DNA of 44,528 nt from Methanomassiliicoccaceae archaeon UBA328 (GCA_002506905.1 DAYM01000014.1:1-44528), one strand, 5' to 3'. Counted from the first letter of the stretch, positions 14,023 to 23,113 are shown. Translations and numbers: made by a program. Notes: generated by a model from the letters alone, not told the origin.

Positions 14023-16638
14023 TTAGTTCTCTATGACGATCAGGATGTCGCCGACCTGAATGGTATCGACGGCTTTTCCCTCGAGCATCAGGCGCTTCTC
14101 GACCTTGAAGAACTCGGGTCCGAGTTCCACGTCATTGCCGTCCGCGTTGAGGACGACCTTGCCGTCGGCGAGCTGTCTGGCTATGTCCTTCGTGTCTGCT
14201 GCGTTGAGAGCGGCGACGATGGATTTTGCCTGAGCCTTGAATGCAGGTCCGAGTTTACCGTATTCGGGTTTCACTCCGACGATCTCCTCGGTGAGCTCCG
14301 CTTTGGCCGCGACCGAGACGGTCTTCGCCTTCGTGGTCTCTTTGATATCCGCTTCTGCGCATTCGAGGAGTCCCGCTTTCTCACCGACGAACTCGATCTT
14401 GGAGAGTTCTGCGTTGAGGGGCATCTTGTTCTCCGATTTCCATGCGCGGATGGCCGCAAGGACATCTGCAAGCGCATCTCCGGAGACCAACGCCTGTTCG
14501 TCGATGAACATGGACTCGGGCCACGCGGTGAGGTGTATGCTCTTGGTCTTCTCTTTCGATATGAAGTGCTCCTGGTAGACATCCTCGGTCACATGGGGCA
14601 TGAACGGCGCCATCATCTTGACGGCTCCGAGGAAGACGTTGTACAGCGTGTATTTCACTGCGGGGTCCTTCCTTGCCTTGACCATCTCGATGTAATTGTC
14701 GGCGAAGTCGTGCCAGATGAATCCTTCGATCTCCTTCATGGCCTTGTCGAACTGGTACACCTCGAGGTAGTCCGAAGCGGTCTTGACCGTCTGGGAATAC
14801 TTGCTGATGATCCATTTGTCCGATTCCCTGAGGGTATCGCACTTGTCGGGGACATCGTCGAAGAAACGTCCGACGAACTGGCCGATATTGAATATCTTGT
14901 TGCAGAGTTTCCTTCCCCTGATGACATCCTTCTCCCTGAAGGCGTGGTCGATACCGAGCGAGCATGTCGCCGCGTAGTATCTGAGTGCATCTGCACCGTA
15001 TTTCTCGATGATCGGTATAGGGTTGATGACATTTCCGATAGAGGAATGCATAGGCGTTCCGTCGGGTGCCATGATGAATCCGTGGATCATGATGTTGTCC
15101 CACGGGCGGCTCTTCTCGAGCTGTTCGCTTCTGAGAATGGAGTAGAACGCCCAGGTCCTGATGATATCGTGCGACTGGGGCCTGAGGGACATGGGGAACA
15201 GCTTCTTGTGAAGTTCGGGGTCTCTCTCCCAGAATGTGTTGTACAGGGCGGAACCGGAGGAATCCATCCATGTGTCGAACACATCGGTGCATCCACGGAG
15301 ATTTCCGCCGCACTTGGGGCATTTGCCGACAGGTGCATCATCCTCTGTGGGGTCGCAGTAGCACTGCGCCTCTGTGGCACAGACCGCCTCTCCGCAGTCC
15401 TCGCACTCCCAAACGGGGATGGGTGTTGCGAAGATACGCTGTCTGCTGAGGACCCAATCCCACTCGAGGGAGTTTGCCCAGTCCTGCAGCCTGATCTTCA
15501 TGAATTCGGGGAACCAGTGGATCTCGTCCGCTCTCTTGAGGACCTCGTCCCTGAACTCCCTTGTCTTGAGGAACCACTGGGGGACCTGAAGGAATTCGAT
15601 GGGCGTGTGGCATCTCCAGCAGATGGACACCTGCTGAGGGTTGTCCTGCTGTCTGACCAGTATTCCCTGGTCTTTGAGATCCTGGATGGCCGCTTCTCTC
15701 GCCTCTGCAACAGGCATTCCGGCGTATTTGCCGGCGAGTTCGGTCATCTTTCCGCATTCATCGATACCTTTCTCCATCTCAAGGTGATATTTCATTACCC
15801 ACTCGAGATCGTCTTTGTCTCCGATCGTACAGATCATGACGTTTCCGGTACCGTAAGCGGGATCTACCTTGGGGTCGGAGATGACCTTGACGTGCCTTCC
15901 GTAGAGAGGCGTGATCAGTTCTTTTCCGATAAGGTCCTGTTTGGATTTGTCGTCGGGATGAACGGCCACCACTTTGCATGTGCAGAGCAGTTCGGGCCTT
16001 GTGGTCGCGACGAGCACGTAATCGTCCGGTGTTCCGCCGGCGATCTGGAATTTGATGAAATTGAGTTTGTTGACATTGTCCTTGTACTCGACCTCGGCAT
16101 CTGCGAGTGCGGTCATACATCTGGGGCACCAGTTGACCGGGAAGTTCGCCTTGTAGACGAGGCCCATGTTGAACAGCTTCACGAACGAGAGCTGAGTGAT
16201 GCGTCTGTAGTAGGGGGCATCCGTCTGATAGTAGATACTGGGGTCCATACTCTCTCCGAGGATCTCGAAGTGGTGCGTCATCTCGTCGATGAAACCGTTG
16301 GCGTACTCGCTGCAGAGTTTCCTGTATTCCTGCCTGGGCAGGTCCAGTTTTGTTATGTGATGTTTCTTTTCGACCTTGACCTCGATAGGTGTGCCGTTCA
16401 CATCGAAACAAAGCGGGAAGAATACGTTGTGTCCCGTCATTCTCTTGTATCTGGCGGCGAAGTCGATCAGGGAATAGCCTGTGGCGTGGCCGAGATGCAG
16501 TGATCCGGATGTGTATCTGGGAGGATTGTCGATGCTGAAGACGGGTTTATCGGACTTAGGGTCGAAACGATAGATCTTTTCCTTCTTCCACATATCTTCC
16601 CAACGTTTTTCGATTGTTGCAGAATCGTATTGTGACAT
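14023..16638 (-). CDS. valS: Valyl-tRNA synthetase (archaeal type)
   Basis: 871 residues, class Ia. It charges tRNA-Val with valine in the cytoplasm. Seen: the HIGH-region motif S-G-S-L-H-L-G-H-A-T-G, the C-F-D-V-N-G-T-P-I-E-V block typical of archaeal ValRS, the editing domain (about 200-350), several zinc-type pairs (N-W-C-P-R-C, C-E-D-C...C-P-K-C-G-G), W-V-L-S-R-Q-R, and a C-terminal anticodon-binding part (about 610-870). The KMSKS loop reads G-T-P-M-H-S-S-I-G-N, so both lysines of the consensus are missing. I start at ATG 16638 (M-S-Q-Y-D-S-A-T-I-E-K-R-W); the frame is open 35 codons further but that part is non-homologous, and TTTATATG about 25-30 bases upstream supports 16638. Confidence 0.92.
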   Translation of the reverse strand: MSQYDSATIEKRWEDMWKKEKIYRFDPKSDKPVFSIDNPPRYTSGSLHLGHATGYSLIDFAARYKRMTGHNVFFPLCFDVNGTPIEVKVEKKHHITKLDLPRQEYRKLCSEYANGFIDEMTHHFEILGESMDPSIYYQTDAPYYRRITQLSFVKLFNMGLVYKANFPVNWCPRCMTALADAEVEYKDNVNKLNFIKFQIAGGTPDDYVLVATTRPELLCTCKVVAVHPDDKSKQDLIGKELITPLYGRHVKVISDPKVDPAYGTGNVMICTIGDKDDLEWVMKYHLEMEKGIDECGKMTELAGKYAGMPVAEAREAAIQDLKDQGILVRQQDNPQQVSICWRCHTPIEFLQVPQWFLKTREFRDEVLKRADEIHWFPEFMKIRLQDWANSLEWDWVLSRQRIFATPIPVWECEDCGEAVCATEAQCYCDPTEDDAPVGKCPKCGGNLRGCTDVFDTWMDSSGSALYNTFWERDPELHKKLFPMSLRPQSHDIIRTWAFYSILRSEQLEKSRPWDNIMIHGFIMAPDGTPMHSSIGNVINPIPIIEKYGADALRYYAATCSLGIDHAFREKDVIRGRKLCNKIFNIGQFVGRFFDDVPDKCDTLRESDKWIISKYSQTVKTASDYLEVYQFDKAMKEIEGFIWHDFADNYIEMVKARKDPAVKYTLYNVFLGAVKMMAPFMPHVTEDVYQEHFISKEKTKSIHLTAWPESMFIDEQALVSGDALADVLAAIRAWKSENKMPLNAELSKIEFVGEKAGLLECAEADIKETTKAKTVSVAAKAELTEEIVGVKPEYGKLGPAFKAQAKSIVAALNAADTKDIARQLADGKVVLNADGNDVELGPEFFKVEKRLMLEGKAVDTIQVGDILIVIEN

Positions 16639-16746
16639 GTCTAACAGTATGTGGGATAGGAAGCATATAAAAAAATGTTCGTATGCGCGCACGCGCCTGT
16701 AATTAGGGTAAATGGTTTTCGACGGGGGATATGCCCCCGTCACAGG

Positions 16747-17922
16747 TCACTTCTTCCTCTTACGGAAGGTGACCCTGGAGTCCTTAAGGTCCATTACCAG
16801 AGCGGTGATCTTCTTGATCAGGTCGTTGTTGGCCTTGACAAGGTCCCAGTCCACTACCTTGGCGTTCACCGTCATTCCGTCGATGAACATCTTTCCGGTA
16901 AGACTGTACTTCTTCCTGTCTCCGTCCTCGTTGTACCTTGAGACGTGGATGACCAGTGACTCAGGCTTGTAGATCTTGGAGATCTTCTTGATCTCCTCCT
17001 CTATGTCTGCGTACATGGCGTCGGTGAAGATCTTATCTTCATCGTCCAGTCCGCTGATCTGCACGAACAGCGCCTCCCTCTCCCTGCACGAGGATATCAA
17101 CTCGATGATATCGTACTCGGTAAGGATACCGACGGTCTCGTCGCCGTCCATTACGGGCAGTGTCGAGAAGCCGTGCTCGATCATCATGGCGGCCGCGTCA
17201 TCGATGTTGTCGTCCCACTCAATAGTGGCAACGTTCGTCGTGCACACGGATTCCACAGTGATCTGCGCCTTGTTGTTCTTGCTGATGTCGCCGAGCATCT
17301 TGGACTCGTCCTTCCAGAAGTTGTCTATGATCTCCTTCATACCGACGATCCCGACGAGTTTGTCGGCATTGTCCATGATGGGGATAGTTCTGATATCCAG
17401 TCTCCTCATTATGTCTATTGCGTCCTGCAGCATCGCATTGTCCCTTAGGAACTCTACGGGTGAGGTCATGATCTCCCAGATCTTAATCTCCTTGAGCGCC
17501 TTCATGCGGGCAGCGATATCTATCAGTCCTCTCCTTGAGACCAGACCGATAACCTTTTTGCCGTTCAACACTGCCAATTGCCTGCAGTTGTTGGCCACCA
17601 TATATTCCGCTATCTTTGTGATATCGGTATCTTCGGTGACTGTCGGCAGATTACGGATGAGGTTCTTGACCTTCATATCCATAGTGAGGTTCTTCTTCTT
17701 CAGGATAGATCCATAACTTACCATGCCTGTGTATGCACCCGCATCAACGATAGGTATCTCTTGGAAGCCAGACTGTCTCATTTTCGACAGGGCGTCCGAA
17801 ACTCTATCTTCCGACCCAACGGTCGGGAATTTGGCGATCAAAATCTCTTCGACGGATATACCATCGATCTGGGATCTTAGCATTGATAACTTCTTCAGAT
17901 CTTCCAGGTCCTTGATTCCCAA
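16747..17922 (-). CDS. Four-CBS-domain protein with a ribosome-hibernation-like C-terminal domain
   Basis: 391 residues. Residues about 22-290 contain four CBS motifs in two pairs (typical ends I-P-I-V-D...G-M-V-S-Y, L-A-V-L-N...G-L-V-S-R, I-P-I-M-D...G-I-V-G-M, L-P-V-M-D...G-I-L-T-E), which usually bind adenosine nucleotides. Residues about 300-391 (S-L-V-I-H-V-S-R-Y-N...V-N-A-K-V-V-D-W-D-L-V-K-A-N-N-D-L-I-K-K-I) have the strand-helix pattern of the S30EA/HPF ribosome-associated fold. I infer an energy-sensing ribosome- or RNA-binding factor. The start is TTG 17922 with GAGGTG six bases before it, and a TATA box at about 17957-17966. It lies upstream of ValRS on the same strand with a 108-base gap. 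Confidence 0.72.
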   Translation of the reverse strand: MGIKDLEDLKKLSMLRSQIDGISVEEILIAKFPTVGSEDRVSDALSKMRQSGFQEIPIVDAGAYTGMVSYGSILKKKNLTMDMKVKNLIRNLPTVTEDTDITKIAEYMVANNCRQLAVLNGKKVIGLVSRRGLIDIAARMKALKEIKIWEIMTSPVEFLRDNAMLQDAIDIMRRLDIRTIPIMDNADKLVGIVGMKEIIDNFWKDESKMLGDISKNNKAQITVESVCTTNVATIEWDDNIDDAAAMMIEHGFSTLPVMDGDETVGILTEYDIIELISSCREREALFVQISGLDDEDKIFTDAMYADIEEEIKKISKIYKPESLVIHVSRYNEDGDRKKYSLTGKMFIDGMTVNAKVVDWDLVKANNDLIKKITALVMDLKDSRVTFRKRKK

Positions 17923-18085
17923 TCTTCACACCTCGTAAAGAATATCGGAATTATGGGGATATAAATCTTGGTCTTAAATGTGGGATGATATGACCATTAA
18001 ATGTCTGGCAGGGGGAGAAAATAATAGATTTTGGAAAATGTTTGATCGCCTTCCGATTTTGTCAGAAGGCATTATATACCATGGC

Positions 18086-19798
18086 TCAAAGCTCTGAGAA
18101 GGGCTTTCCGGAAAGCAGCGAGTCGATTACCTCGGAACATTTCTCCGCAGGTATCCTCTTCTGCTGGCTGGAATCACGGTCCCTGATGGTGACCGTTCCC
18201 TTGTCGCCGCCTTCGAAGTATTCGTAGTCGACGGTTATGCACCACGGGGTTCCGATCTCGTCCATACGGGCGTATCTCTTTCCGATGGTGCCTGCGCCGT
18301 CGTAATAGGCTTCGACACGGTGGCTGTGGACCTTTTGGTAGATCTCTTTGGCAACATCATCGAGTCCGTCCTTCTCCATAAGGGGGAAGACACCGACCTT
18401 GATGGGTGCGACCTCGGGTTTCAGCCTGAGTACGGCATAGCCTTTTTCTTCGTCGTAGCAGTACGCGTGTTCCAACAGGGAATAGAATATCCTGTCGAGA
18501 CCGTGCGACGGTTCGATGACATGGGGTATGACACGTTCGCCGGATACCTTCTCTTTGACCTTCGAGACCTCGAAGAACTCGTCGGTGAGGACGATCTCCT
18601 CTCCGTCGATGCTGAGTGTGAGCTTTCCGTCCTTGATGTCGGAAGGCGACATGGATTCCATGGCGGCGGCGATGTCCTTGGCCTTTCCCTTGAATTTGGG
18701 TCCGAGGGCCTTGTGCTTCGCTTTGATCTTGTCGATCTCCATCTCCCTGGGCTCATCGAACTTTTTGAAGTGCGTGAGGTCGGTTCCGGAGAACTGTGCA
18801 TGACGTGAAAGGTCCCAGCATCCCCTGTCTGCGATACCGGTGATCTCCGTCCATCCGTAGGAAAGGAGCACTTCCGCATCCCAGCAGTCTGCCGCATAGT
18901 GGGCCATCTCATCCTTGAGATGCTGTCTGAATCTGAGTCTTGCGGGGTCGATACCGAGCCTGATAAGGAAGTTCTTGGTGGTGTTGACGAAATATGCCAG
19001 CACCTTGTTGGCGATGATGCCGTTGTCCACTGCTTCCTTGATGGTCATGACCGCGGGTTCGCATGTGGTGTTGGGGACGAGTGTGATCGATTCGTTCTCG
19101 ATCTCGGGGTATCTTACCCAATCCTTGTCCTCGGGGTCGACAAAGAGTTCGACCTCCATCATGTTGAATTCCCTCATCCTGATCATTCCCTGACGGGGAG
19201 CGATCTCGTTCCTGTATCCTCTTCCGGTCTGGATGACACCCAGAGGGAGTTTCTCCCTGTTGTACCTGTAGAGGTTGAGGTAATTGACGAAGATACCCTG
19301 TGCCGTCTCCGGTCTGAGGTATCCGATACGGGCCGATCCGGGTCCGATCGTCGTCTTGAACATAAGATTGAACTCTTCGACGGGTCCGAGCTTTCCGCCG
19401 CATTCGGGACAGACGATCTTGTGTTCCACGAACGCATCTTCGAGCTGTTTGGGCGTAAGGACGTCTGCGTTGTCGTAGAAATCCTTGACCATGTGGTCTG
19501 CCCTGAAGGGTGCCTGGCACTTTGTACAGTATGTGATAAGGTCTGCGAACTCGTCCACGTGTCCGGATGCTTTGAAGACCTCTCTGGGGTTGACGGTCTC
19601 GGAGTCGATCTCGACGAAACCTTCCCTTCCTTTGTAGATGTCCCTCCACACCTCGACGATGTTGTTCCTGAGGCTGAATCCGGTCGGTCCGTAGTCGTAC
19701 ATACCGGCCACGCCGCCGTAGAGCTCGAACGAAGGCCAGATGAATCCTCTGCGTTTGCAGATGGACATAAGCTCGTTCACGTCTGTTTTCTCTGCCAT
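18086..19798 (-). CDS. glyS: Glycyl-tRNA synthetase (class II, alpha2 type)
   Basis: 570 residues; attaches glycine to tRNA-Gly. Class II marks are visible: the N-terminal W-P-S-F-E-L-Y-G-G-V-A-G-M-Y-D-Y-G-P-T-G insertion typical of archaeal/eukaryotic GlyRS, a zinc-like C-T-K-C...C-P-E-C-G-G, motif 2 R-G-Y-R-N-E-I-A-P-R...M-R-E-F, E-P-S-H-G-L-D-R (motif 3) and the C-terminal anticodon domain ending in V-T-I-R-D-R-D-S. ATG 19798 lies three bases after the stop of the upstream CBS gene; a GTG at 19804 overlaps that stop and is also possible. Third gene of the USP-CBS-GlyRS operon. Confidence 0.93.
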   Translation of the reverse strand: MAEKTDVNELMSICKRRGFIWPSFELYGGVAGMYDYGPTGFSLRNNIVEVWRDIYKGREGFVEIDSETVNPREVFKASGHVDEFADLITYCTKCQAPFRADHMVKDFYDNADVLTPKQLEDAFVEHKIVCPECGGKLGPVEEFNLMFKTTIGPGSARIGYLRPETAQGIFVNYLNLYRYNREKLPLGVIQTGRGYRNEIAPRQGMIRMREFNMMEVELFVDPEDKDWVRYPEIENESITLVPNTTCEPAVMTIKEAVDNGIIANKVLAYFVNTTKNFLIRLGIDPARLRFRQHLKDEMAHYAADCWDAEVLLSYGWTEITGIADRGCWDLSRHAQFSGTDLTHFKKFDEPREMEIDKIKAKHKALGPKFKGKAKDIAAAMESMSPSDIKDGKLTLSIDGEEIVLTDEFFEVSKVKEKVSGERVIPHVIEPSHGLDRIFYSLLEHAYCYDEEKGYAVLRLKPEVAPIKVGVFPLMEKDGLDDVAKEIYQKVHSHRVEAYYDGAGTIGKRYARMDEIGTPWCITVDYEYFEGGDKGTVTIRDRDSSQQKRIPAEKCSEVIDSLLSGKPFSEL

Positions 19799-19800
19799 TT

Positions 19801-20640
19801 TCACGCTTTCCTTGTGAGTGCGCAGAGCACGTCTACGTCGTAGATCATGCCTACAAGTTCGTCCTTGGTACCGTGTACCGGTATCTGACCGAAGTCGTTC
19901 TGTATCATGAGCTTGGCAACATCGCTGAGTGTGGTCTTCTTGAATGTTGTCAGGGGATCGGGGACCATGTAGTCCCTGACCTTCTTCTCGTCCGAGAGGT
20001 ATTTGTCCGTGACCGCGTAGAAGAGGGGAAGGACGTTCCTATAGCCGGCTAGGTTCGAATCCTCGATGCCGAGTTTCTTCATTGCCTCTGCGTCTTTGAT
20101 CTGGTCGCTGAAAAGGTCACGGTCTGTGAGGATGCCGACGAGTTTTCCCTTCTCGTCGAGAACGGGCACTGCGGGCACATCACTGATCCTCATTGCGGTA
20201 ACGGTGTATGCGAGGGGCTCATCGACGTATGCGGTGACGCATGTGGTCCTGATGACATCCTCTGCGGTCATGTCGGTCTTCATCTCCTTGACCTCTTTCA
20301 GGAGGTCTGTGGGAGTGATGATGCCTACGAGCTTTCCGTTATCAACGACGGGAAGCCTGTGGATCCTCTTCTCCGAGAAGATCTTCGCGGCCTCGACGAT
20401 GTCCTCGTCGGGTCCGATGGTGATACAGCCCTTTTTCATTATGAGCGAGAGCTGATCTTCGTTGAATTTTCTGAAAATGTCCCTTCTGGACACAACTCCC
20501 ATGAGCTTTCCGTCGGATGAACGGATAACCGGCAGTCCTGTGAGTTTGTTCCTGACCATTATGTTGATCGCGTCGTTACGGCTTCCCGGAACTTCTACGA
20601 CGATCGGTGCCGCGGTCATTATGTCCGCTACTGTCTTCAT
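19801..20640 (-). CDS. Four-CBS-domain protein
   Basis: 279 residues made almost entirely of four CBS motifs: M-T-A-A-P-I...L-P-V-I-R...G-V-V-S-R-R-D, I-T-I-G-P...L-P-V-V-D...G-I-I-T-P-T-D, V-T-A-Y-V...V-P-V-L-D...G-I-L-T-D-R-D, and M-V-P-D-P-L...I-P-V-H-G...G-M-I-Y-D-V-D. Such tandem pairs form discs that bind AMP, ATP or SAM. No enzyme domain is attached, so it probably acts as a sensor that binds a partner. It starts four bases after the USP gene and runs into GlyRS, which suggests that energy sensing and translation are expressed together. Confidence 0.85.
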   Translation of the reverse strand: MKTVADIMTAAPIVVEVPGSRNDAINIMVRNKLTGLPVIRSSDGKLMGVVSRRDIFRKFNEDQLSLIMKKGCITIGPDEDIVEAAKIFSEKRIHRLPVVDNGKLVGIITPTDLLKEVKEMKTDMTAEDVIRTTCVTAYVDEPLAYTVTAMRISDVPAVPVLDEKGKLVGILTDRDLFSDQIKDAEAMKKLGIEDSNLAGYRNVLPLFYAVTDKYLSDEKKVRDYMVPDPLTTFKKTTLSDVAKLMIQNDFGQIPVHGTKDELVGMIYDVDVLCALTRKA

Positions 20641-20644
20641 GTTA

Positions 20645-21016
20645 TTACCTCTGTGATCTTACGACTATCACGGGACACGAGGCGCTCCTGATGACCGCCT
20701 TTGCAACACTCCCCGAGAGGATCTTCTTCTTCCCGGATGTTCCCATCACGATGATGTCATAATCTTTGGATCTTTCAAGTATGATCTCTGCAGGAGAGCC
20801 GGTGGCCATCTCCGTCTTGACGTCGACGCCTTTTTCCTTTCCTTTTGCCACTACCTTATCGACAGTGACCTGTCCTGCTTTATCGTCTGCTTTGTTCCCA
20901 ACATGGAGAGCGACGATGCTTCCGCCCGAAAGTTCGGCAAGGGCGATTGCCTTGTCGACGGCGTCATCTGCATATCCGTCGTTGTCTACTGGAACGAGAA
21001 TCTTCTGGAAACTCAT
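20645..21016 (-). CDS. Universal stress protein (UspA family), ATP-binding type
   Basis: 123 residues, one Usp domain: I-L-V-P-V-D-N-D-G at the N-terminus, the central L-H-V-G strand, and M-G-T-S-G...S-G-S-V-A...S-C-P-V-I-V-V at the C-terminus, the G-x2-G-x9-G-S/T pattern that binds ATP in MJ0577-like members. First gene of the USP-CBS-GlyRS operon, four bases before the CBS gene. The exact role is unknown; family members help in energy stress. Confidence 0.87.
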   Translation of the reverse strand: MSFQKILVPVDNDGYADDAVDKAIALAELSGGSIVALHVGNKADDKAGQVTVDKVVAKGKEKGVDVKTEMATGSPAEIILERSKDYDIIVMGTSGKKKILSGSVAKAVIRSASCPVIVVRSQR

Positions 21017-21105
21017 GAGACCACACTCTTATGAGTGCGGAGTATTCCCTCTCTTTATTTAATGATATTCGCGCCCGTGCCTATATAAGGGTTGAAAAGG
21101 GGTGT

Positions 21106-21546
21106 TCAGGCGGTGTTGGCGACTGCGCTGATGACCATTACGGGACACTGTGACTTCTCGATGACCTTTTCCGCGACGCTTCCCATGAGGACCTTCGTCA
21201 TTCCCTTCTTTCCGAGGGTACCCATGACGATAAGGTCGTATCCTTTGGACATCGTGGTGATGGCCTTGGAGGGTATGCCTTCTACGATCTCGGTCTTGAC
21301 CGGGACGCTGGCCTCGTCGCATTTCTCTTTTACGTAGTTCACCGCGCTCTCTCCTTCGGCCTTCAATGTGTCGTAGAGATTGACCACGGTGGAGTCCAGA
21401 GGCATCGTCGAATACACTGATTGGTCAAGTACGTAGACTGCCGTGATGGTAGCTCCGGTGACCTTTGCCATCTCGATGCTTTTGTTTATGGCACTTTTTG
21501 TGAATTCGCTGCCGTCCGTAGGGACGAGGATGTTGTTGAAGCTCAT
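21106..21546 (-). CDS. Universal stress protein (UspA family)
   Basis: 146 residues, one Usp domain: I-L-V-P-T-D-G-S-E-F-T-K-S-A at the N-terminus, V-Y-V-L-D-Q-S, and M-G-T-L-G...M-G-S-V-A-E-K-V...C-P-V-M-V-I. It is a paralogue of the 123-residue protein just downstream but longer in the middle, around Y-S-T-M-P-L-D-S-T. It starts four bases after the amidohydrolase stop, so it shares that gene's transcript. Confidence 0.88.
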   Translation of the reverse strand: MSFNNILVPTDGSEFTKSAINKSIEMAKVTGATITAVYVLDQSVYSTMPLDSTVVNLYDTLKAEGESAVNYVKEKCDEASVPVKTEIVEGIPSKAITTMSKGYDLIVMGTLGKKGMTKVLMGSVAEKVIEKSQCPVMVISAVANTA

Positions 21547-21550
21547 ATTC

Positions 21551-22591
21551 TCACTTCTCCGTTGCCGGATACGTTAGTATACGGTCTTTGCAAGACAGTG
21601 CTTTCAGGACGTTTTCGTCTGCCCCGCAAGGGTAAACGACCAGTTCGGAAGGCCTTCCTGCCCTGAGATGTAGCGTGTTTTGCTTATAAATTATCTTCCT
21701 TCCTTCGCTGACGATGGAAGGGAATGCGGATCCTGGGTCTCCGCCCTGTTCGGAAAGGATGTTCATAAGCACACTGTATTCGGCCCTCATATCGGGCTCG
21801 CAGAGCATCGCATTGTCGGTACCTGCAGTTATGCTCGCACCACAGTCCAACATCCTTTTTACAGGCGGTATCTTTCCGAAGAACTGATTGGATCTGGCAC
21901 ATACCACGATCCTCACTTCCGCCTCCGCACATTTCAGGATATCGCCGTCGGTAGCTTCGGTCATATGGACCACGAATGCGGGGTCCAGCGAGAGCACCTC
22001 GTCGATATCTTCCCTGACCCGTTCGCTGACATGGATCGCAAACAGTTTTCCTTTTTCGCGTACGCGGTCTGCGACCTTCTCGATGTATCTGTTGTTCATA
22101 TCCGACAGACTTGGGATGCCTATTCCGTCGGCTATTTCCAGGATATCGTCGATCTCATTGGGATCGAACTCGGGGGAGATCGGGCGCCCTAGGATCACCG
22201 CGTCCGGGCAGGTTTCGCGGAGCATCCTGCACCCTTTGACACCCCCCTCCCTGAAATCTATGAATCTGTCCGTTCCCGTGACCCTGCTGTCATTCGCGAA
22301 CTTTCCGATGGATCTGCATATCTCTTCCTCAGTCGCATTGCGCAGATATGCATGTTTGAGGCCGTTCGGAGGGGCGACCAGTTCTTCCAGGGTCATTCCT
22401 TTTCTTGCTTTCACGGCCCCGTCCGCGCAGTGCGTATGGGCGTTCACGGTCCGCGGAAGTATGATGCCTTCCGCCATCGGGGTTTCGGGGCACCTTCCTT
22501 TGGATATCTCTGTTATGATGCCGTTCTCCGCCGATAGATAGCCGTCGATGAGGCCGTCTTCTGTCAGGATACGTCCCTGAAAGCAATCCAT
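21551..22591 (-). CDS. Amidohydrolase-superfamily protein (metal-dependent deaminase/hydrolase-like)
   Basis: 346 residues. The metal site is visible: N-A-H-T-H-C-A-D (H-x-H) after strand 1, A-I-H-V-S-E and V-V-H-M-T-E as later histidine strands, and T-A-G-T-D-N for the last aspartate. Short beta segments at both ends fit the usual composite domain of imidazolonepropionase, cytosine- or chlorohydrolase-type enzymes; the substrate is unknown. I choose ATG 22591 over GTG 22603 because the TTTATAC box at about 22616-22622 then lies 25-31 bases upstream. Followed by a USP gene in the same transcript. Confidence 0.8.
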   Translation of the reverse strand: MDCFQGRILTEDGLIDGYLSAENGIITEISKGRCPETPMAEGIILPRTVNAHTHCADGAVKARKGMTLEELVAPPNGLKHAYLRNATEEEICRSIGKFANDSRVTGTDRFIDFREGGVKGCRMLRETCPDAVILGRPISPEFDPNEIDDILEIADGIGIPSLSDMNNRYIEKVADRVREKGKLFAIHVSERVREDIDEVLSLDPAFVVHMTEATDGDILKCAEAEVRIVVCARSNQFFGKIPPVKRMLDCGASITAGTDNAMLCEPDMRAEYSVLMNILSEQGGDPGSAFPSIVSEGRKIIYKQNTLHLRAGRPSELVVYPCGADENVLKALSCKDRILTYPATEK

Positions 22592-22690
22592 GGACCACGC
22601 CACGTCTTGGATAGTATAAAACGGATTTCGTCGGGCCTGTACGCATGTTTTTATAGCATAAATTATGTTTCATGTTTCAAGGTGAATTAA

Positions 22691-22855
22691 ATGCCTACAA
22701 TAGACGCTTCTAAATGTGTGGCGTGCGGAGCTTGTGCCGATGCATGTCCTCAGGATGCAATAACCGTTGATGATATCGCAGTGATCGATGCCGGCAAGTG
22801 TGTCGACTGCGGTGCATGCATCGATGAATGTCCATCTTCCGCAATTACGGAGTGA
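22691..22855 (+). CDS. 2[4Fe-4S] ferredoxin (first of three)
   Basis: 54 residues with two complete cluster motifs: C-V-A-C-G-A-C-A-D-A-C-P and C-V-D-C-G-A-C-I-D-E-C-P, each followed by A-I-T. A low-potential electron carrier of the cytoplasm. GGTGA lies six bases before ATG, in a leader that is shared almost base for base with the third ferredoxin, as is most of the protein, so the two are recent duplicates. TATA-like TTTTTATAG stands at about 22649-22656. Confidence 0.92.
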   Translation: MPTIDASKCVACGACADACPQDAITVDDIAVIDAGKCVDCGACIDECPSSAITE

Positions 22856-22872
22856 GATCCATCAAACCAAGG

Positions 22873-22909
22873 CAGCGGGCATATCCCGTTGTCGAAACAA
22901 TATTTTCCT
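22873..22909 (+). terminator. Hairpin after ferredoxin 1
   Basis: CAGCGGG (22873-22879) pairs with CCCGTTG (22885-22891), one wobble, followed by an A/T-rich stretch with TTTT. Confidence 0.45.
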
Positions 22910-22948
22910 TTCGGTAACTTGATATCTTTGCAATAACTTTTTTTCGAT

Positions 22949-23113
22949 ATGCCTCGGATCCTCGAGACCGAATGTATCGGATGCAATGTGTGTGCGGAAT
23001 CCTGTCCGCGCGGTGCGATCACAGTGGATACCGTTGCGAGGATCGATACGTACAAGTGTTCCGGATGCGGGCAATGTGTCAGGAACTGTCCTCTTTCCGC
23101 AGTGATCTGGTGA
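22949..23113 (+). CDS. 2[4Fe-4S] ferredoxin (second of three, divergent)
   Basis: 54 residues; clusters C-I-G-C-N-V-C-A-E-S-C-P and C-S-G-C-G-Q-C-V-R-N-C-P. Same length and layout as its neighbours but clearly more diverged, more basic and ending in tryptophan. All eight cysteines are kept. No good Shine-Dalgarno is visible; the ATG lies behind a T-run, so it may be leaderless. Divergence beside two near-identical copies suggests a different redox partner. Confidence 0.88.
   Translation: MPRILETECIGCNVCAESCPRGAITVDTVARIDTYKCSGCGQCVRNCPLSAVIW

Noticed and set aside
13909..16503. Open frame of 864 codons on the plus strand opposite ValRS
   Set aside because: It is the mirror of the ValRS codon pattern, with D/V/E/G-rich low-information sequence and no domain. 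ValRS is certain.
16639..16743. N-terminal extension of ValRS
   Set aside because: Overlaps the TATA box and does not resemble ValRS.
18899..19843. 314-codon plus-strand frame opposite GlyRS
   Set aside because: Shadow of GlyRS, no recognisable motif.
22949..23113. Ferredoxin 2 as a decayed copy
   Set aside because: All eight cysteines and both C-P motifs are intact, so it is a functional diverged gene.
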